From CAVYHX01 sp963768415 (lineage in GTDB: Bacteria; Pseudomonadota; Gammaproteobacteria; UBA9214), in NCBI GenBank assembly GCA_963768415.1, contig CAVYHX010000006.1, positions 1 through 64,000 of the forward strand: DNA of 64,000 nt. The letters are read 5' to 3'. How positions within the stretch are numbered: position 1 is the first letter of the stretch; each line of letters begins with the position of its first letter. Both the position numbers and the translations under genes were made by a program. The notes beneath the pieces were generated by a model, which was given only the letters and a program-made list of their open reading frames with translations, was not told the origin of the DNA and did not search any database. Below, piece by piece: positions 36,515-47,021 of this stretch.

Positions 36515-38027
36515 ATGAAACCGGACACCCCTGATTCGCGCCCACAGCCACTCTACACCGCGGCCCAGACACGTGAGCTGGACCGGCTTGCCATAGAAAT
36601 GGCGGGTATCTCCGGCTACACGCTCATGACGCGTGCCGGTGCGGCCGCCTGGGAGCGATTGCGTGCACACTGGCCGGCAGCACGTTGCATGGTGGTATTG
36701 TGCGGTTCGGGTAATAACGGCGGCGATGGTTTTGTACTGGCGCGGCTGGCGCGTGATGCCGGCTGGCGGGTACAGGTGCTCCAGCTGGGTGAGGGGACCC
36801 GGAGTCAGGATGCTGCCCTGCAGGCACGTGCCGCCTTTGTCGCAGCGGGGGGGCAGATCTCGGCCTTCGCCGCAGCCGCGCTGACCGATGCAGATATCAT
36901 TGTGGATGCGCTCCTGGGCACCGGCCTGGAACGCCCGCTGGCGGGTGTCTGGCACACAGCCGTGGAAGCGGTCAACCGGTCTGCGCGCCCCGTGTTCTCT
37001 CTCGATATTCCCACCGGATTGCATGCCGACACCGGCGCCTGCATGGGGGTGACCGTCAAGGCTACCCGGACCATCACCTTCATTGGCCGCAAGCAGGGTC
37101 TGGTCACCGGGCAGGGACCGGAATACACCGGCGGGCTCGACTTCGATGACCTGGGTGTGCCCGCAACGCCGTGCGACATCAGGTACCTGTCTCCGGCTAC
37201 CTGTACCAGCGGCCCCCGCTCGGCGCGCTGGCCACGCCGCGGTCACGCGTTGCCCACAAGGGTCAGCACGGTCATGTGCTGGTGGTCGGTGGTGCGCACG
37301 GAATGGTGGGTGCGACGCGCCTGGCGGGTGAGGCGGCGCTGCGCACCGGTGCCGGCCTGGTGAGTCTGGCCACGCGGCCGGAACATGCCGCCGCCATCGC
37401 GGCGGCGTGCCCGGAGCTAATGAGTCACGGGATCGCAGGACGCTGCCGAGTTGCGGCCCCTGCTGGCGCGCGCCAGCGTCGTGGTCGCGGGCCCCGGTCT
37501 GGGGACGTCCACCTGGGCGCGCGCGTTGCTCGGCAACGTGCTGGAGAGTGGCAAGCCGCTGGTCCTGGATGCCGATGCCCTGAACCTGCTGGCCCAGGAG
37601 CCGCTGGCGCGGGACAACTGGGTGTTGACCCCGCACCCGGGTGAAGCGGCACGCCTGCTGCAACAGGATATTGCGACGGTCCAGGGCGACCGCTTTGCCG
37701 CCGTTGAGGCAATCGCGGCCCGTTATGGCGGGACGGTTGTCCTGAAAGGTGCCGGGACTTTGACATACAGCGCGGGCCAGCCGCTGGCCGTCTGTGGCGC
37801 CGGTAATCCGGGGATGGCAACGGCCGGGATGGGCGATGTGCTGAGCGGGGTGATCGCCGGTTTGAGCGCACAGGGCACTGGAGCTGACGGCAGCGGCATT
37901 GACCGGTGTCTGCGTGCATGCCTGTGCCGGTGACTATGCCGCGCGCCACGGTGAGCGCGGAATGACGGCGCGCGATGTCATTAGCGCCGTGCGCCGTATT
38001 GTCAATGGCGGTGGAGACGGCGTGTGA
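36515..38027 (+). pseudogene. nnr: Bifunctional NAD(P)H-hydrate epimerase/dehydratase, three frameshifts
   Basis: Nnr repairs hydrated NAD(P)H. The epimerase domain is intact (CGSGNNGGDGFVLARLA, DALLGTGLERPL, LDIPTGLHADTG). Sense moves frame near 37172 (to VPVSGYLYQRPP and HVLVVGGAHGMVGATRLAGEA), near 37440 (to DAAELRPLLARASVVVAGPG, then GNPGMATAGMGDVLSG), and near 37878 (to LTAAALTGVCVHACAGDYAA, ending GGGDGV). The stop TGA at 38025 overlaps the tsaE GTG. Total length over the frames is normal, about 500 residues. Confidence 0.9.
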
Positions 38028-38488
38028 AGGTCCGGATCCCTGACGCGGCCGCCATGGAGGCGCTGGGGGCGCAGCTGGCCGCGGCGCACTCACCGGGTAT
38101 GGTCTATCTCCAGGGTGAACTGGGTGCCGGCAAGACCACGCTGGTCCGGGGACTGCTGCGCGAACTCGGGTGCCGTGACCGGGTCAGGAGTCCGACCTAT
38201 ACCCTGGTGGAGCCCTACGTACTCGGCGCCGTTCATGTTTATCATCTCGATCTGTACCGGCTTGCGGCACCGGATGAGCTGGAATGGCTGGGCTTGCGCG
38301 ACATGCTGTCTGAACGCGCGCTGCTGCTGGTGGAATGGCCGGAGCGGGGCGCCGGTGTGCTGCCAGATCCCGATCTGGGGATCCATATCGAATATGCGGG
38401 CAGTGGCCGGTCGGTAACGCTGACATCCGCGACCGCTGCTGGCGCGCGCCTGCTGGCCGGAGTGCACGAGCCTGCAGCAACCCCTTGA
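38024..38488 (+). CDS. tsaE: tRNA t6A biosynthesis ATPase TsaE
   Basis: A 154-residue P-loop ATPase that works with TsaB/TsaC/TsaD to make t6A at position 37 of tRNAs. Walker A is GELGAGKTT (31-39); RSPTYTLVEPY and VYHLDLYRL are the other conserved blocks, with VEWPERG near residue 105. The GTG start overlaps the nnr stop (GTGA). The nnr-tsaE-amiB-mutL order is conserved. Confidence 0.93.
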   Translation: MKVRIPDAAAMEALGAQLAAAHSPGMVYLQGELGAGKTTLVRGLLRELGCRDRVRSPTYTLVEPYVLGAVHVYHLDLYRLAAPDELEWLGLRDMLSERALLLVEWPERGAGVLPDPDLGIHIEYAGSGRSVTLTSATAAGARLLAGVHEPAATP

Positions 38489-38628
38489 ATTTTGGTGTTA
38501 TGGGCGGCACCTCGACTACCTAACAGGTTTAACTCCTATCTTTAAGAGATTAAACAATATTTGTTGCAATCATCGCCCTAATTGTGGCTATATATCCCAC
38601 AGTCAACTAAGGGGATCAGGCGGCACAC

Positions 38629-39931
38629 GTGAAGAAACTGCTGACAGGTATGTGCCTTTGGCTGGCCGGACAGGGGCTGACGCTGGCGGCGCAGGTGGAG
38701 TTCCGCAATGTACGCGTCTGGGATGCGCCCGATCATACCCGGGTGGTATTCGATACCAGCGGTCCGGTGACGCACACCGTGTTCGCCTTGCAGGACCCCG
38801 AGCGCCTGGTGATCGATGTTCCGGCCGCGCAGGCCACAGATGCCCTGAAAACGCATAAGCAGAAAGGCGGGCTGGTCACCGACATTCGCACCGCTCACAA
38901 CAAGCAGGACGTGCTGCGGATAGTGCTGGATCTGGCGCAGGCGACCCGGCCGCGCAGTTTTACCCTGAAACCCGGTGGCCAGTACGGTCATCGTCTGGTC
39001 GTGGACCTGTACAGCAACGGTGCGGCCAGTGAAGTGGCGCCCACCAAGTCGGTGGCGGACAAGACCAGTGACTTGCGTGAACTGATTATCGCCATCGACG
39101 CCGGCCACGGTGGTGAAGATCCGGGTGCCATCGGCAAGCACGGCACCCGTGAAAAAGATGTGGTGTCTAGCCATCGCACAACGGCTCGCCCGGCTGGTTG
39201 AGGCAGAGCCTGGCATGCGCCCTGTCCTGATACGGCAGGGTGATTATTACATCGGTCTGCGGCAGCGCATCAACAAGGCGCGCAAGCACAAGGCGGATCT
39301 GTTCATTTCCGTCCATGCCGACGGTTTTCGTGACCGCAGTGTGCGCGGTTCGTCGGTCTACGTGTTGTCGCGCCGGGGGGCCTCATCGGAAATGGGCCGC
39401 TGGCTGGCCGCCAAGGAAAATGCCGCTGACCTGGTCGGTGGCGTCAGCCTCGACGACAAGGACGATCTGCTGGCCGAGGTGCTGCTCGACCTGTCACAGA
39501 CAGCGACCATCGAGGCGAGCTTCGACCTGGCGGGCAATTTGCTGGACGAACTCAAGCGTGTCGGCAGGCCGCACAAGTCGACGGTGCAGCAGGCCGGCTT
39601 TGTCGTGCTCAAATCACCGGATATCCCGTCCATCCTGGTCGAGACCGCTTTCATTTCCAACCCTGCGGAAGAAAGCAAGCTGCGCGATCAAAAACACCAG
39701 CAGACCCTGGCGCGGGCAATGCTGAGTGGAATCCGGGATTACTTCGGCAGATATCCGCCCCCCGGCACCCTGCTGTCTGCGCGCGAACACATTATCCAGC
39801 GTGGCGATACCCTGAGCCACATCGCCGCGCGCTACAACGTCAGCCTGACTAAGCTGCGCGGCTTCAACAGCCTGAAATCCGACAGCCTGCGGGTCGGGCA
39901 ATTGCTCCGCATCCCCCCGGCAGACAGCTGA
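38629..39931 (+). pseudogene. amiB: N-acetylmuramoyl-L-alanine amidase AmiB/AmiC, one frameshift
   Basis: A periplasmic zinc amidase for daughter-cell separation. A signal peptide (about 1-21) precedes an AMIN domain (VEFRNVRVWDAPDHTRVVFDTSG), then Amidase_3 (IIAIDAGHGGEDPGAIG). At REKDVV the frame breaks; one extra T near 39167 restores LAIAQRLARLVEAEPG, then ADLFISVHADGF (zinc His) and LVETAFISNP. A LysM domain (REHIIQRGDTLSHIAARYNV) ends the protein. The start is GTG with an AGGGGA site. Confidence 0.92.
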
Positions 39932-40011
39932 GTCTCCCGGCGTCGTTCCGTAATCGCCCCCGTGGCGGTATCATGTGCGGGTCGCACCACAGCGTTGCCC
40001 GCTCGCCATAA

Positions 40012-41783
40012 ATGCACATCCAGGTCCTGCCAACACAACTGATTAACCAGATCGCCGCCGGTGAGGTGATCGAGCGGCCGGCATCCGTGGTCAAGGAATT
40101 GCTGGAGAACAGTATCGATGCCGGTGCCCGTTCCATCGAGGTGGATATCGAGCAGGGCGGCAAACGGCGTATCCGGGTGCGCGATGACGGCAGCGGTATA
40201 CACCGGGACGAGCTGGCCCTGGCACTGTCGCGGCACGCCACCAGCAAGATCGCTTCCCTGGATGACCTGGAGCGGATCAACAGTCTGGGATTCCGTGGCG
40301 AGGCACTGCCCAGTATTGCCTCGGTGTCGCGCCTGCGGCTCAGTTCGCAGGCGCAGGCGGCGGAGTCCGGCTGGTCCGTGTGCGGCGACGGTTCCGAACA
40401 GGTGCCGGCGGCCGCGCCGGTTGCGCACAGTCGCCGGCACCACCGTTGATGTGCAAGGACCTGTTTTTCAATACGCCGGCGCGGCGCAAGTTCATGCGTA
40501 CCGATACCACCGAATACAAGCATATCGAGAACGTGGTGCGGCGTATTGCGCTGAGTTGCTTTCCGGTCGCACTCAAACTTCTGCACAACCAGCGTACCGT
40601 TTTTCACCTGCCGGAGGCAGCGACGCAGGCACAGCAGGAACGGCGGGTGGCGGAACTCTGCGGCACGGCCTTCATGGATCAGGCGGTCTACCTGGAACAT
40701 GCGGCCGCCGGCCTGGCCTTGCGCGGCTGGGTGGCCCTGCCGACCTTTTCGCGCAGTCAGGCTGATCTGCAGTTCTTCTATGTCAACAACCGTATGGTGC
40801 GCGACAAGCTGGTCACACATGCCATCCGCCAGGCCTATCAGGATGTGCTGTTCCACGGACGTCACCCGGCCTTTGTACTGTTTCTGGACATGGATCCGGC
40901 GGCGGTTGACGTCAACGCGCACCCGACCAAGCATGAAGTGCGTTTTCGTGACAGCCGTCTGGTGCATGATTTCCTGTTTCGCACCCTGCACGAGGTGCTC
41001 GCCGGGGTGCGGCCGGCTGCTGACCAGCCAGCGCCCCAGCCCGCCCGGCCGGTAGCGGGATTGCAGGTCCAGGCCGGGCCGGGGCGGTCACCGGCGCAGG
41101 GCAGAATGGCGCTGGGGGTCAGCGAGCAACTGGCCGGCTATGCCGCCCTGCATCCGCAGACGGGTGCCGCAGCACCGGTACCCGTGGACGCCGCCGCGGA
41201 ATACCCGCTGGGATTTGCCCTGGCGCAACTGCACGGTGTGTTTATCCTGGCCCAGAACGCGACGGGGCTGGTGCTGGTGGACATGCACGCCGCCCATGAG
41301 CGCATCACCTATGAAGGCCTGAAGGCTGCGCAGGAGGACGAGGGGATCCGGTCACAGCCGCTCCTGGTTCCCGTCAGCCTCGCCGTCAGCCGGCGCGAGG
41401 CGGATGCCTGTGAGGAACAGCGGGACTGGTTTACCAGTCTGGGTTTCGAGATTGACCGCATGGGGCCCGAGCAGGTCGTGGTGCGCCAGGTGCCGGCGCT
41501 GCTGGCTGCGGCAGATATCGCATCACTGGTCCGCGATGTGCTGTCCGACCTGCTTGCATACGGCACCAGCCGGCGGGTGCAGGATTCGATGAATGCACTG
41601 CTCTCCACCATGGCCTGTCACGGTTCGGTGCGTGCCAACCGCCAGTTGACGCTCGCGGAAATGAATGCGTTGCTGCGCGAGATGGAGGTGACCGAACGCA
41701 GCGGTCAATGCAATCATGGCCGCCCGACATGGGTGCAGATCGACCTTGAGGAGCTGGACAAGCTGTTCCTGCGCGGGCAGTAG
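40012..41783 (+). pseudogene. mutL: DNA mismatch repair protein MutL, two frameshifts
   Basis: MutL links mismatch recognition by MutS to strand incision. The GHKL ATPase start is clear: IAAGEVIERPASVVKELLENSIDAGA, RVRDDGSGI, LGFRGEALPSIASV. Sense moves frame near 40430 (to AGTTVDV) and again near 40454 (to DLFFNTPARRKFM). The rest, including VDVNAHPTKHEVRF and the C-terminal dimerisation domain (LLSTMACHGSVRANRQL, CNHGRPTW), is continuous to 41783. If real, the strain would be a mutator; the frameshifts seen elsewhere make sequence error the simpler reading. Confidence 0.92.
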
Positions 41784-41891
41784 TCCGGGTAAAAACAACG
41801 CATGCCGCAAAGCGTAGCGAAGTTGCACAGACAGTAGCTACAGAGTGAATGGATTGTTATTTGTAGTAACACCCGAATTGATTGAATTGAA

Positions 41892-41952
41892 CTTGTCATT
41901 GCGAGCGCGATGCATAATGACGACTCATCAGGGCTTTCCTGGCCTGGTAGCG
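41892..41952. repeat. Dispersed intergenic repeat, copy 1
   Basis: Shares CTTGTCATTGCGAGCGC and a nearby GGCTTTCCT with 48264-48328. Both lie between housekeeping genes (mutL/miaA and hisZ/purA). The middle part differs between copies. The 200-base mutL-miaA gap holds nothing else recognisable. Confidence 0.6.
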
Positions 41953-41983
41953 TTGTAGCTATTGAATTCAGATCGGTCATCGC

Positions 41984-42925
41984 ATGTCGCATTCCTTACC
42001 CCCAGCCGTATTCCTGATGGGCCCGACAGCCACTGGCAAGACGGCGGTGGCGGTGGAACTGGTCCGGCGCTTCCCCTGTGACATCATCAGCGTCGATTCG
42101 GCACTGGTGTACCGCGGCATGGATATCGGGACTGCCAAACCGGATGCGGCCTTGTTGCGCGCCGCGCCACACCGCCTGATCGATATTCGCGATCCCGCCG
42201 AGGCGTATTCCGCCGCGGAATTCCGGGAAGATGCCCTGCGCGAGATGGCCGCGATCACGGGCCGTGCCAGAGTGCCGCTGCTGGTCGGCGGCACCATGCT
42301 GTATTTCCGCGCGCTGGAGCAGGGGCTGTCAGAGCTGCCGGCTGCCGATCCCGGTATCCGCGCACGCCTGGAAGCGGAGGGCCGGATGCACGGTTGGGCG
42401 CAGCTGCACCGGCGGCTGGCGCAGATCGACCCGCAGGCGGCGGCGCGTATCAAGCCGACCGATCCGCAACGTATCCAGCGCGCCCTGGAGGTCTATGAAT
42501 TGACCGGGCAGCCCATCAGTGTGCTGCATGCGCGGGGGCGCTCTGGACCGTTGCCTTACCGGCTGTTGAAACTCGTTCTGCTTCCCGGGGACCGGGCGCT
42601 GCTGCATGAGCGTATCGAGACGCGCTTCCGGGGCATGCTGGCAGCCGGGTTCGTTGACGAGGTCAGGGGATTGTATGAACGCGGTGATCTGGCGGCTGAA
42701 CTTCCTGCCCTGCGGGCGGTCGGTTACCGTCAGGTCTGGAATTACCTTGCCGGCAGGCTTGACTACGACGGTATGGTGGAGCAGGCGCTAGTGGTCACAC
42801 GCCAGTATGCCAAACGCCAGCTGACCTGGCTGCGCAGCGAGACGGCCACGGAAACCTTCGTTGCCGGGGAAGCCGGCGTGGCTGGCCGGATTGCCGCAAA
42901 AATAGCCACCTGGCTGGAAAAATAA
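41984..42925 (+). CDS. miaA: tRNA dimethylallyltransferase MiaA
   Basis: A 313-residue enzyme that adds the isopentenyl group to A37 of UNN-reading tRNAs. The P-loop is GPTATGKT (13-20), followed by DIISVDSALVYRGMDIGTAKP and DIRDPAEAYSAAEF. The C-terminal swinging domain has QRIQRALEVYELTG and ALVVTRQYAKRQLTWLR. It precedes hfq, as in most gammaproteobacteria. Confidence 0.96.
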   Translation: MSHSLPPAVFLMGPTATGKTAVAVELVRRFPCDIISVDSALVYRGMDIGTAKPDAALLRAAPHRLIDIRDPAEAYSAAEFREDALREMAAITGRARVPLLVGGTMLYFRALEQGLSELPAADPGIRARLEAEGRMHGWAQLHRRLAQIDPQAAARIKPTDPQRIQRALEVYELTGQPISVLHARGRSGPLPYRLLKLVLLPGDRALLHERIETRFRGMLAAGFVDEVRGLYERGDLAAELPALRAVGYRQVWNYLAGRLDYDGMVEQALVVTRQYAKRQLTWLRSETATETFVAGEAGVAGRIAAKIATWLEK

Positions 42926-43043
42926 GTCTGTGCTTATGCTGAAAATTTAGTATTATCACAGAAGGACTTATGGATCTACCACAGGAAGGTAGTGACTGGG
43001 AGACGGCGCCTTGGTCTATGGCACAAGAAAAAGGAGAACCGAA

Positions 43044-43298
43044 ATGAATAGAGGAACATCTTTGCAAGACCCCTTTCTGAATGCGCTGCGCAAAGAACGA
43101 GTCCCGGTTTCAATTTACCTGGTAAACGGCATCAAATTGCAGGGGCAGATCGAATCTTTCGACCAGTTCGTGGTGTTACTGAAAAATGCGGTCAGCCAGA
43201 TGGTCTACAAGCACGCGATTTCGACGGTAGTACCGGCGCGCAATGTCAAGCTGGCCGGTGCGGATGACAATGGAGGCACTGAGCCCGGGAATGCATGA
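43044..43298 (+). CDS. hfq: RNA chaperone Hfq
   Basis: An 84-residue Sm-like hexameric RNA chaperone that pairs small RNAs with mRNAs. The Sm1 (VSIYLVNGIKLQGQIESFDQFVV) and Sm2 (YKHAISTVVPAR) motifs are canonical. The ATG at 43044 has an ideal AAGGAG site. The C-terminal tail is short. It lies between miaA and hflX, 29 bases before the latter. Confidence 0.97.
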   Translation: MNRGTSLQDPFLNALRKERVPVSIYLVNGIKLQGQIESFDQFVVLLKNAVSQMVYKHAISTVVPARNVKLAGADDNGGTEPGNA

Positions 43299-43327
43299 GA
43301 TCGAGAAATATCTAACGGGGCTGCTGT

Positions 43328-44647
43328 TTGTTCGAACGCCCTGAAAGCGGAGAGCGGGCCGTCCTGGTCCATGTGAACTTCCCCGCTGGCCCGGGCCACG
43401 AGGATCTTCAGGAATTCACCGAACTTGTTGGATCTGCCGGGGCAAATCCCGTTGTCACGGTGATTGCCACGCGTACCCGGCCGGAACCACGCCTGTTCAT
43501 CGGGCGGGGCAAGGCGGAGGAAATCCAGGCTGCGGTTCAGCAGCACGAAGCCGAGGTGGTTATCTTCAATCATGCGCTCAGTCCGAGCCAGGAACGCAAT
43601 CTGGAAAAGTTGCTGGAATGCCGCGTGCTGACGCGCACGGGGCTGATACTTGATATCTTCGCCCAGCGGGCACGGTCCTTTGAAGGTAAATTGCAGGTTG
43701 AACTGGCGCAGTTGCGCCACCTGTCAACACGCCTGATTCGTGGCTGGACACACCTGGAACGTCAGAAGGGTGGTATCGGTTTGCGTGGACCCGGCGAGAC
43801 CCAGCTGGAATCCGATCGCCGCATGCTCAATGCGCGCATCAAAGTGATCAATCACCGCCTCGAAAAGGTGGATCGTCAGCGCAATCAGGGACGGCGTGCG
43901 CGCCAACGCGCAGACGTGCCGACAGTCTCGCTGGTGGGATATACCAATGCCGGCAAGTCGACCCTGTTCAACACACTCTCGGGTGCGGATGCCTACGCAG
44001 CGGACCAGTTGTTCGCCACCCTGGATCCGACCATGCGGCGTATCGAGATACCGGGAGTTGGTCCGGTGGTCCTTGCGGATACCGTCGGCTTCATACGGCA
44101 TCTTCCGCATGATCTGGTGGCAGCCTTTCGGGCCACGCTGGAGGAGACGCGCCAGGCAGATCTGCTGTTGCATGTCGTGGATGCCCAGGATCCCGAACGG
44201 CATGCACGCATCGAACAGGTCAACGAGGTGTTGCGCGAAATCGGCGCAGCCGCTGTGCCGCAGTTGCGTGTCTATAACAAGATAGACATGTCCGATGCCA
44301 TGCCACACATGGAACACGCGGCCGACGGCCACATCGACAGGGTCTGGGTATCGGCACTGACCGGTGCCGGCCTGGATCTGCTGGCAACTGCGCTGACGGA
44401 GCATTTCCAGGGTACCCAGGTGCATGGCTGGCTGAAGCTGTCCCCACAGGCGGGCAGTACCCGCTCGGCGCTCTATGGTATCGGTCAGGTCATATCGGAA
44501 CAGGTCGACGAACAGGGCAGCTGGTGGCTCGAAATCCGTATGGCACAACGTAATATCGATAAATTGACCAGAGAAACTAACGGTCTGTGCGAATATTATC
44601 CGATTGATTCGGCCGCTGCTGTTGCGGCTGCCGCACAAGCTTCTTAA
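43328..44647 (+). CDS. hflX: Ribosome-splitting GTPase HflX
   Basis: A 439-residue GTPase. An N-terminal HflX domain (HEAEVVIFNHALSPSQERNLEKLL) is followed by the long coiled helix RGPGETQLESDRRML, then the G domain with GYTNAGKSTLFN (about 205-216) and DTVGFIRHLPHDLV. The start is an unusual TTG at 43328, supported by family N-termini (FERPESGERAVLVHV) and a GGGG site 8 bases upstream; no ATG or GTG in frame fits. Confidence 0.94.
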   Translation: MFERPESGERAVLVHVNFPAGPGHEDLQEFTELVGSAGANPVVTVIATRTRPEPRLFIGRGKAEEIQAAVQQHEAEVVIFNHALSPSQERNLEKLLECRVLTRTGLILDIFAQRARSFEGKLQVELAQLRHLSTRLIRGWTHLERQKGGIGLRGPGETQLESDRRMLNARIKVINHRLEKVDRQRNQGRRARQRADVPTVSLVGYTNAGKSTLFNTLSGADAYAADQLFATLDPTMRRIEIPGVGPVVLADTVGFIRHLPHDLVAAFRATLEETRQADLLLHVVDAQDPERHARIEQVNEVLREIGAAAVPQLRVYNKIDMSDAMPHMEHAADGHIDRVWVSALTGAGLDLLATALTEHFQGTQVHGWLKLSPQAGSTRSALYGIGQVISEQVDEQGSWWLEIRMAQRNIDKLTRETNGLCEYYPIDSAAAVAAAAQAS

Positions 44648-44719
44648 ACTTACCCCCTCTGTAAATACATGAAACGTTCCCGGCCTGTGCCGTGACATTA
44701 CCTGAACTGGAGAGTATGT

Positions 44720-45871
44720 ATGGCCTGGAATGAACCGGGTGGCGGAAAGCGCGATCCCTGGGGTGGCAAGGGCGGCAATGACGGCCCGCCTGACCTGGAT
44801 GAGCTGGCGCGCAAGCTGCGTGACCGAGTGAACGGGCTGTTCGGTGGCCGTGGCGGCGGCGGCGGCGGGCGAGGGCGCATGAAGCTGCCGGGCGGTAATT
44901 CACTCAGCCTTGGCCTGATTGCCATTATTGCCGTGGCCGCGTGGCTGCTCTCCGGAATATATATCATCGACCCTGCGGAGCGGGGCGTGGTGCTGCGGCT
45001 GGGCGAGTTCAACAGGATCACGAGTCCGGGTCCGCACTGGTACCTGCGGTTTGTCGAATCGGTCGAAGAGGTCAATGTGGACCGCCTGCGCACCGTGAGT
45101 CACCGTGCGCGGATGCTGACCAAGGACGAAAACATCATCCAGGTCGAACTGGCGGTGCAGTACCAGGTGCGAGACGCCAAAGACTACGTCTTTCAGGTGC
45201 GCGATCCGGATTACACCCTGCAGGAGGCGACCGAGAGCGCCCTGCGCGAAGTGATCGGTGCGATGGCCATGGATGACTTTCTCAGTGGCGGCCGGGGCCT
45301 GATTGTGCAGCAAACCAAGGATCTCACCCAGGAAATCCTCGACAAGTACCGCACCGGTCTGATCCTGACCAGTGTCAATCTGCAGGACCCGCAGCCTCCC
45401 GAAGAGGTGCAGGGGGCGTTCGAGGATGCCATCAAGGCGCAGGAGGACGAGGTACGTTTCAGGAACCAGGCCGAGGCCTATGCGCTGGATATCCTTCCCC
45501 GCGCCCGTGGTGATGCCACGCGCAAGCGCGAGGAAGCGGCGGCCTACCGCGAACAGGTGATCGCGAAGGCGGACGGTGAATCCAGCCGCTTTCTGCAAAC
45601 GCTGACGGAATACGAGAAGGCGCCGGAGATTACCCGCAAGCGCCTGTATCTGGAGACCATGGAGTATGTGTTCGCCAACACCAGCAAGGTCGTGATGCAG
45701 GTTAAGGAGGGCAATAGCCTCATGTACCTGCCGCTGGACAAGATCATGCAAGGCGCCAGGCAGTCAAGTCCACTTACTCGCAGTGATGCAGAGTCCGGGC
45801 AGGTGCCGTCAACGGCCGTGCAGGAAGTGCCGCGCCGGCGTGGTGGTGGCAGAGACGGAGGAACCCGCTAA
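44720..45871 (+). CDS. hflK: FtsH protease regulator HflK
   Basis: A 383-residue SPFH/prohibitin-type membrane protein that forms the HflKC cage around FtsH. A Gly-rich cytoplasmic start (NEPGGGKRDPWGGKGG) and a membrane helix (about 63-85) precede the SPFH domain (ERGVVLRLGEFNRITSPGPHWYLRF) and a long coiled coil. Its stop overlaps the hflC ATG by one base. Confidence 0.96.
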   Translation: MAWNEPGGGKRDPWGGKGGNDGPPDLDELARKLRDRVNGLFGGRGGGGGGRGRMKLPGGNSLSLGLIAIIAVAAWLLSGIYIIDPAERGVVLRLGEFNRITSPGPHWYLRFVESVEEVNVDRLRTVSHRARMLTKDENIIQVELAVQYQVRDAKDYVFQVRDPDYTLQEATESALREVIGAMAMDDFLSGGRGLIVQQTKDLTQEILDKYRTGLILTSVNLQDPQPPEEVQGAFEDAIKAQEDEVRFRNQAEAYALDILPRARGDATRKREEAAAYREQVIAKADGESSRFLQTLTEYEKAPEITRKRLYLETMEYVFANTSKVVMQVKEGNSLMYLPLDKIMQGARQSSPLTRSDAESGQVPSTAVQEVPRRRGGGRDGGTR

Positions 45872-46742
45872 TGGCAAGCAGACTACTTACAATCCTCCTG
45901 GCGATTGCCGTGCTGATTGCATCGACCGCTTTTTTCATCGTCGATGAACGGCAAACGGCGATCAAGCTCCAGCTCGGCAAGATTGTCGATTCAACCTACG
46001 AGCCGGGTCTGCATCTCAAGGCGCCCTGGCCGATCCACAATGTGAAGAAGTTCGACAAGCGCATCCTGACGCTCGATACCCGTCCGGAGCGGTTTCTAAC
46101 CGGCGAGAAAAAGAATGTCTCGGTCGATTTCTTCATCAAGTGGCGCATCCAGGATCCGGAGACCTACTACACCTCATTTGCCGGGGATGAGCGTCAGGCG
46201 AGTCTGCGACTGTTGCAGATCATCAAGAACGGGCTGCAGCTGGAGTTCGACAAGCGCACCATCAGGCAGGTGGTCTCCGGCGAGCGCGCGCAGATGATGG
46301 ACGATCTTGACCATCGGCGGCAATGATCAGGTCACGCAGTTCGGTATCGAGATCGTCGATGTACGCATCAAGCAGATCGAACTGCCGGAAGATGTGCAGA
46401 ATTCGGTGTTCTCGCGCATGCGGGCCGAGCGTGAACGGATCGCCCGGGAGCACCGTGCCGAGGGTGAGGAAACAGCCAAGGGTATCCGCGCCGTAGCGGA
46501 GAGAGAGCGTACGGTCATCCTGGCCGAGGCCACTGCGCGATGCCGAGATCATTCGTGGTGAGGGTGATGCGCGGGCCACCGCAGACCTATGCCGAGGCCT
46601 ATGGCAAGAACCAGGAGTTTTACGCGTTCTATCGCAGCATGAATGCGTATCGCGAATGCACTCGCCAGTTCGCAGCGACGTGCTCGTGCTGGAGCCGGAC
46701 TCCGAGTTTTTCAAGTACTTCGGAACCGATACAGCCAGGTAA
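45871..46742 (+). pseudogene. hflC: FtsH protease regulator HflC, about five frameshifts
   Basis: The partner of HflK. The first 145 codons are intact, with a membrane anchor (about 5-25) and the SPFH start (VDERQTAIKLQLGKIVD). Sense then moves frame near 46305 (to QVTQFGIEIVDVRIKQIELP), near 46537 (to RDAEIIRGEGDARAT), near 46585 (to YAEAYGKNQEFYAFYRSMNAY), near 46650 and near 46672 (to SDVLVLEPDSEFFKYFGTD), ending in TAA at 46740. Five independent small indels within 400 bases of an otherwise conserved gene point to poor sequence quality here. Confidence 0.88.
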
Positions 46743-46801
46743 CGACAACAGGCTGGTGACGCACCTTTCAGGCTTTATCCCGGGCGTATGCCCGGATTTT
46801 T

Positions 46802-47005
46802 TTGCGGGTGGCAATTTTGAACTGGGGAGATCTTCTGGCAGCATTGGCACTGGTGATGGTGATCGAAGGCATGGTCCCCTTTCTCAGCCCGCAAGCAGTG
46901 CGCAGGATGCTGGAGACCATGTCGCAGCTGGATGACAGGACCCTGCGGGTGACCGGGTTTGTCAGCATGCTGTGCGGTGTGGTGATGTTGTACCTGGTGC
47001 GATAG
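46802..47005 (+). CDS. yjeT: DUF2065 small membrane protein (YjeT-like)
   Basis: A 67-residue protein with two predicted membrane helices (about 8-26 and 50-66): LLAALALVMVIEGMVPFLSPQAVRRML, then RVTGFVSMLCGVVMLYLVR. It matches the YjeT/DUF2065 pattern, whose genes follow hflC and precede hisZ or purA. The start is uncertain: TTG at 46802, GTG at 46808 or TTG at 46820. Function unknown. Confidence 0.82.
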   Translation: MRVAILNWGDLLAALALVMVIEGMVPFLSPQAVRRMLETMSQLDDRTLRVTGFVSMLCGVVMLYLVR

Positions 47006-47021
47006 TACATAAAGCGAGACG

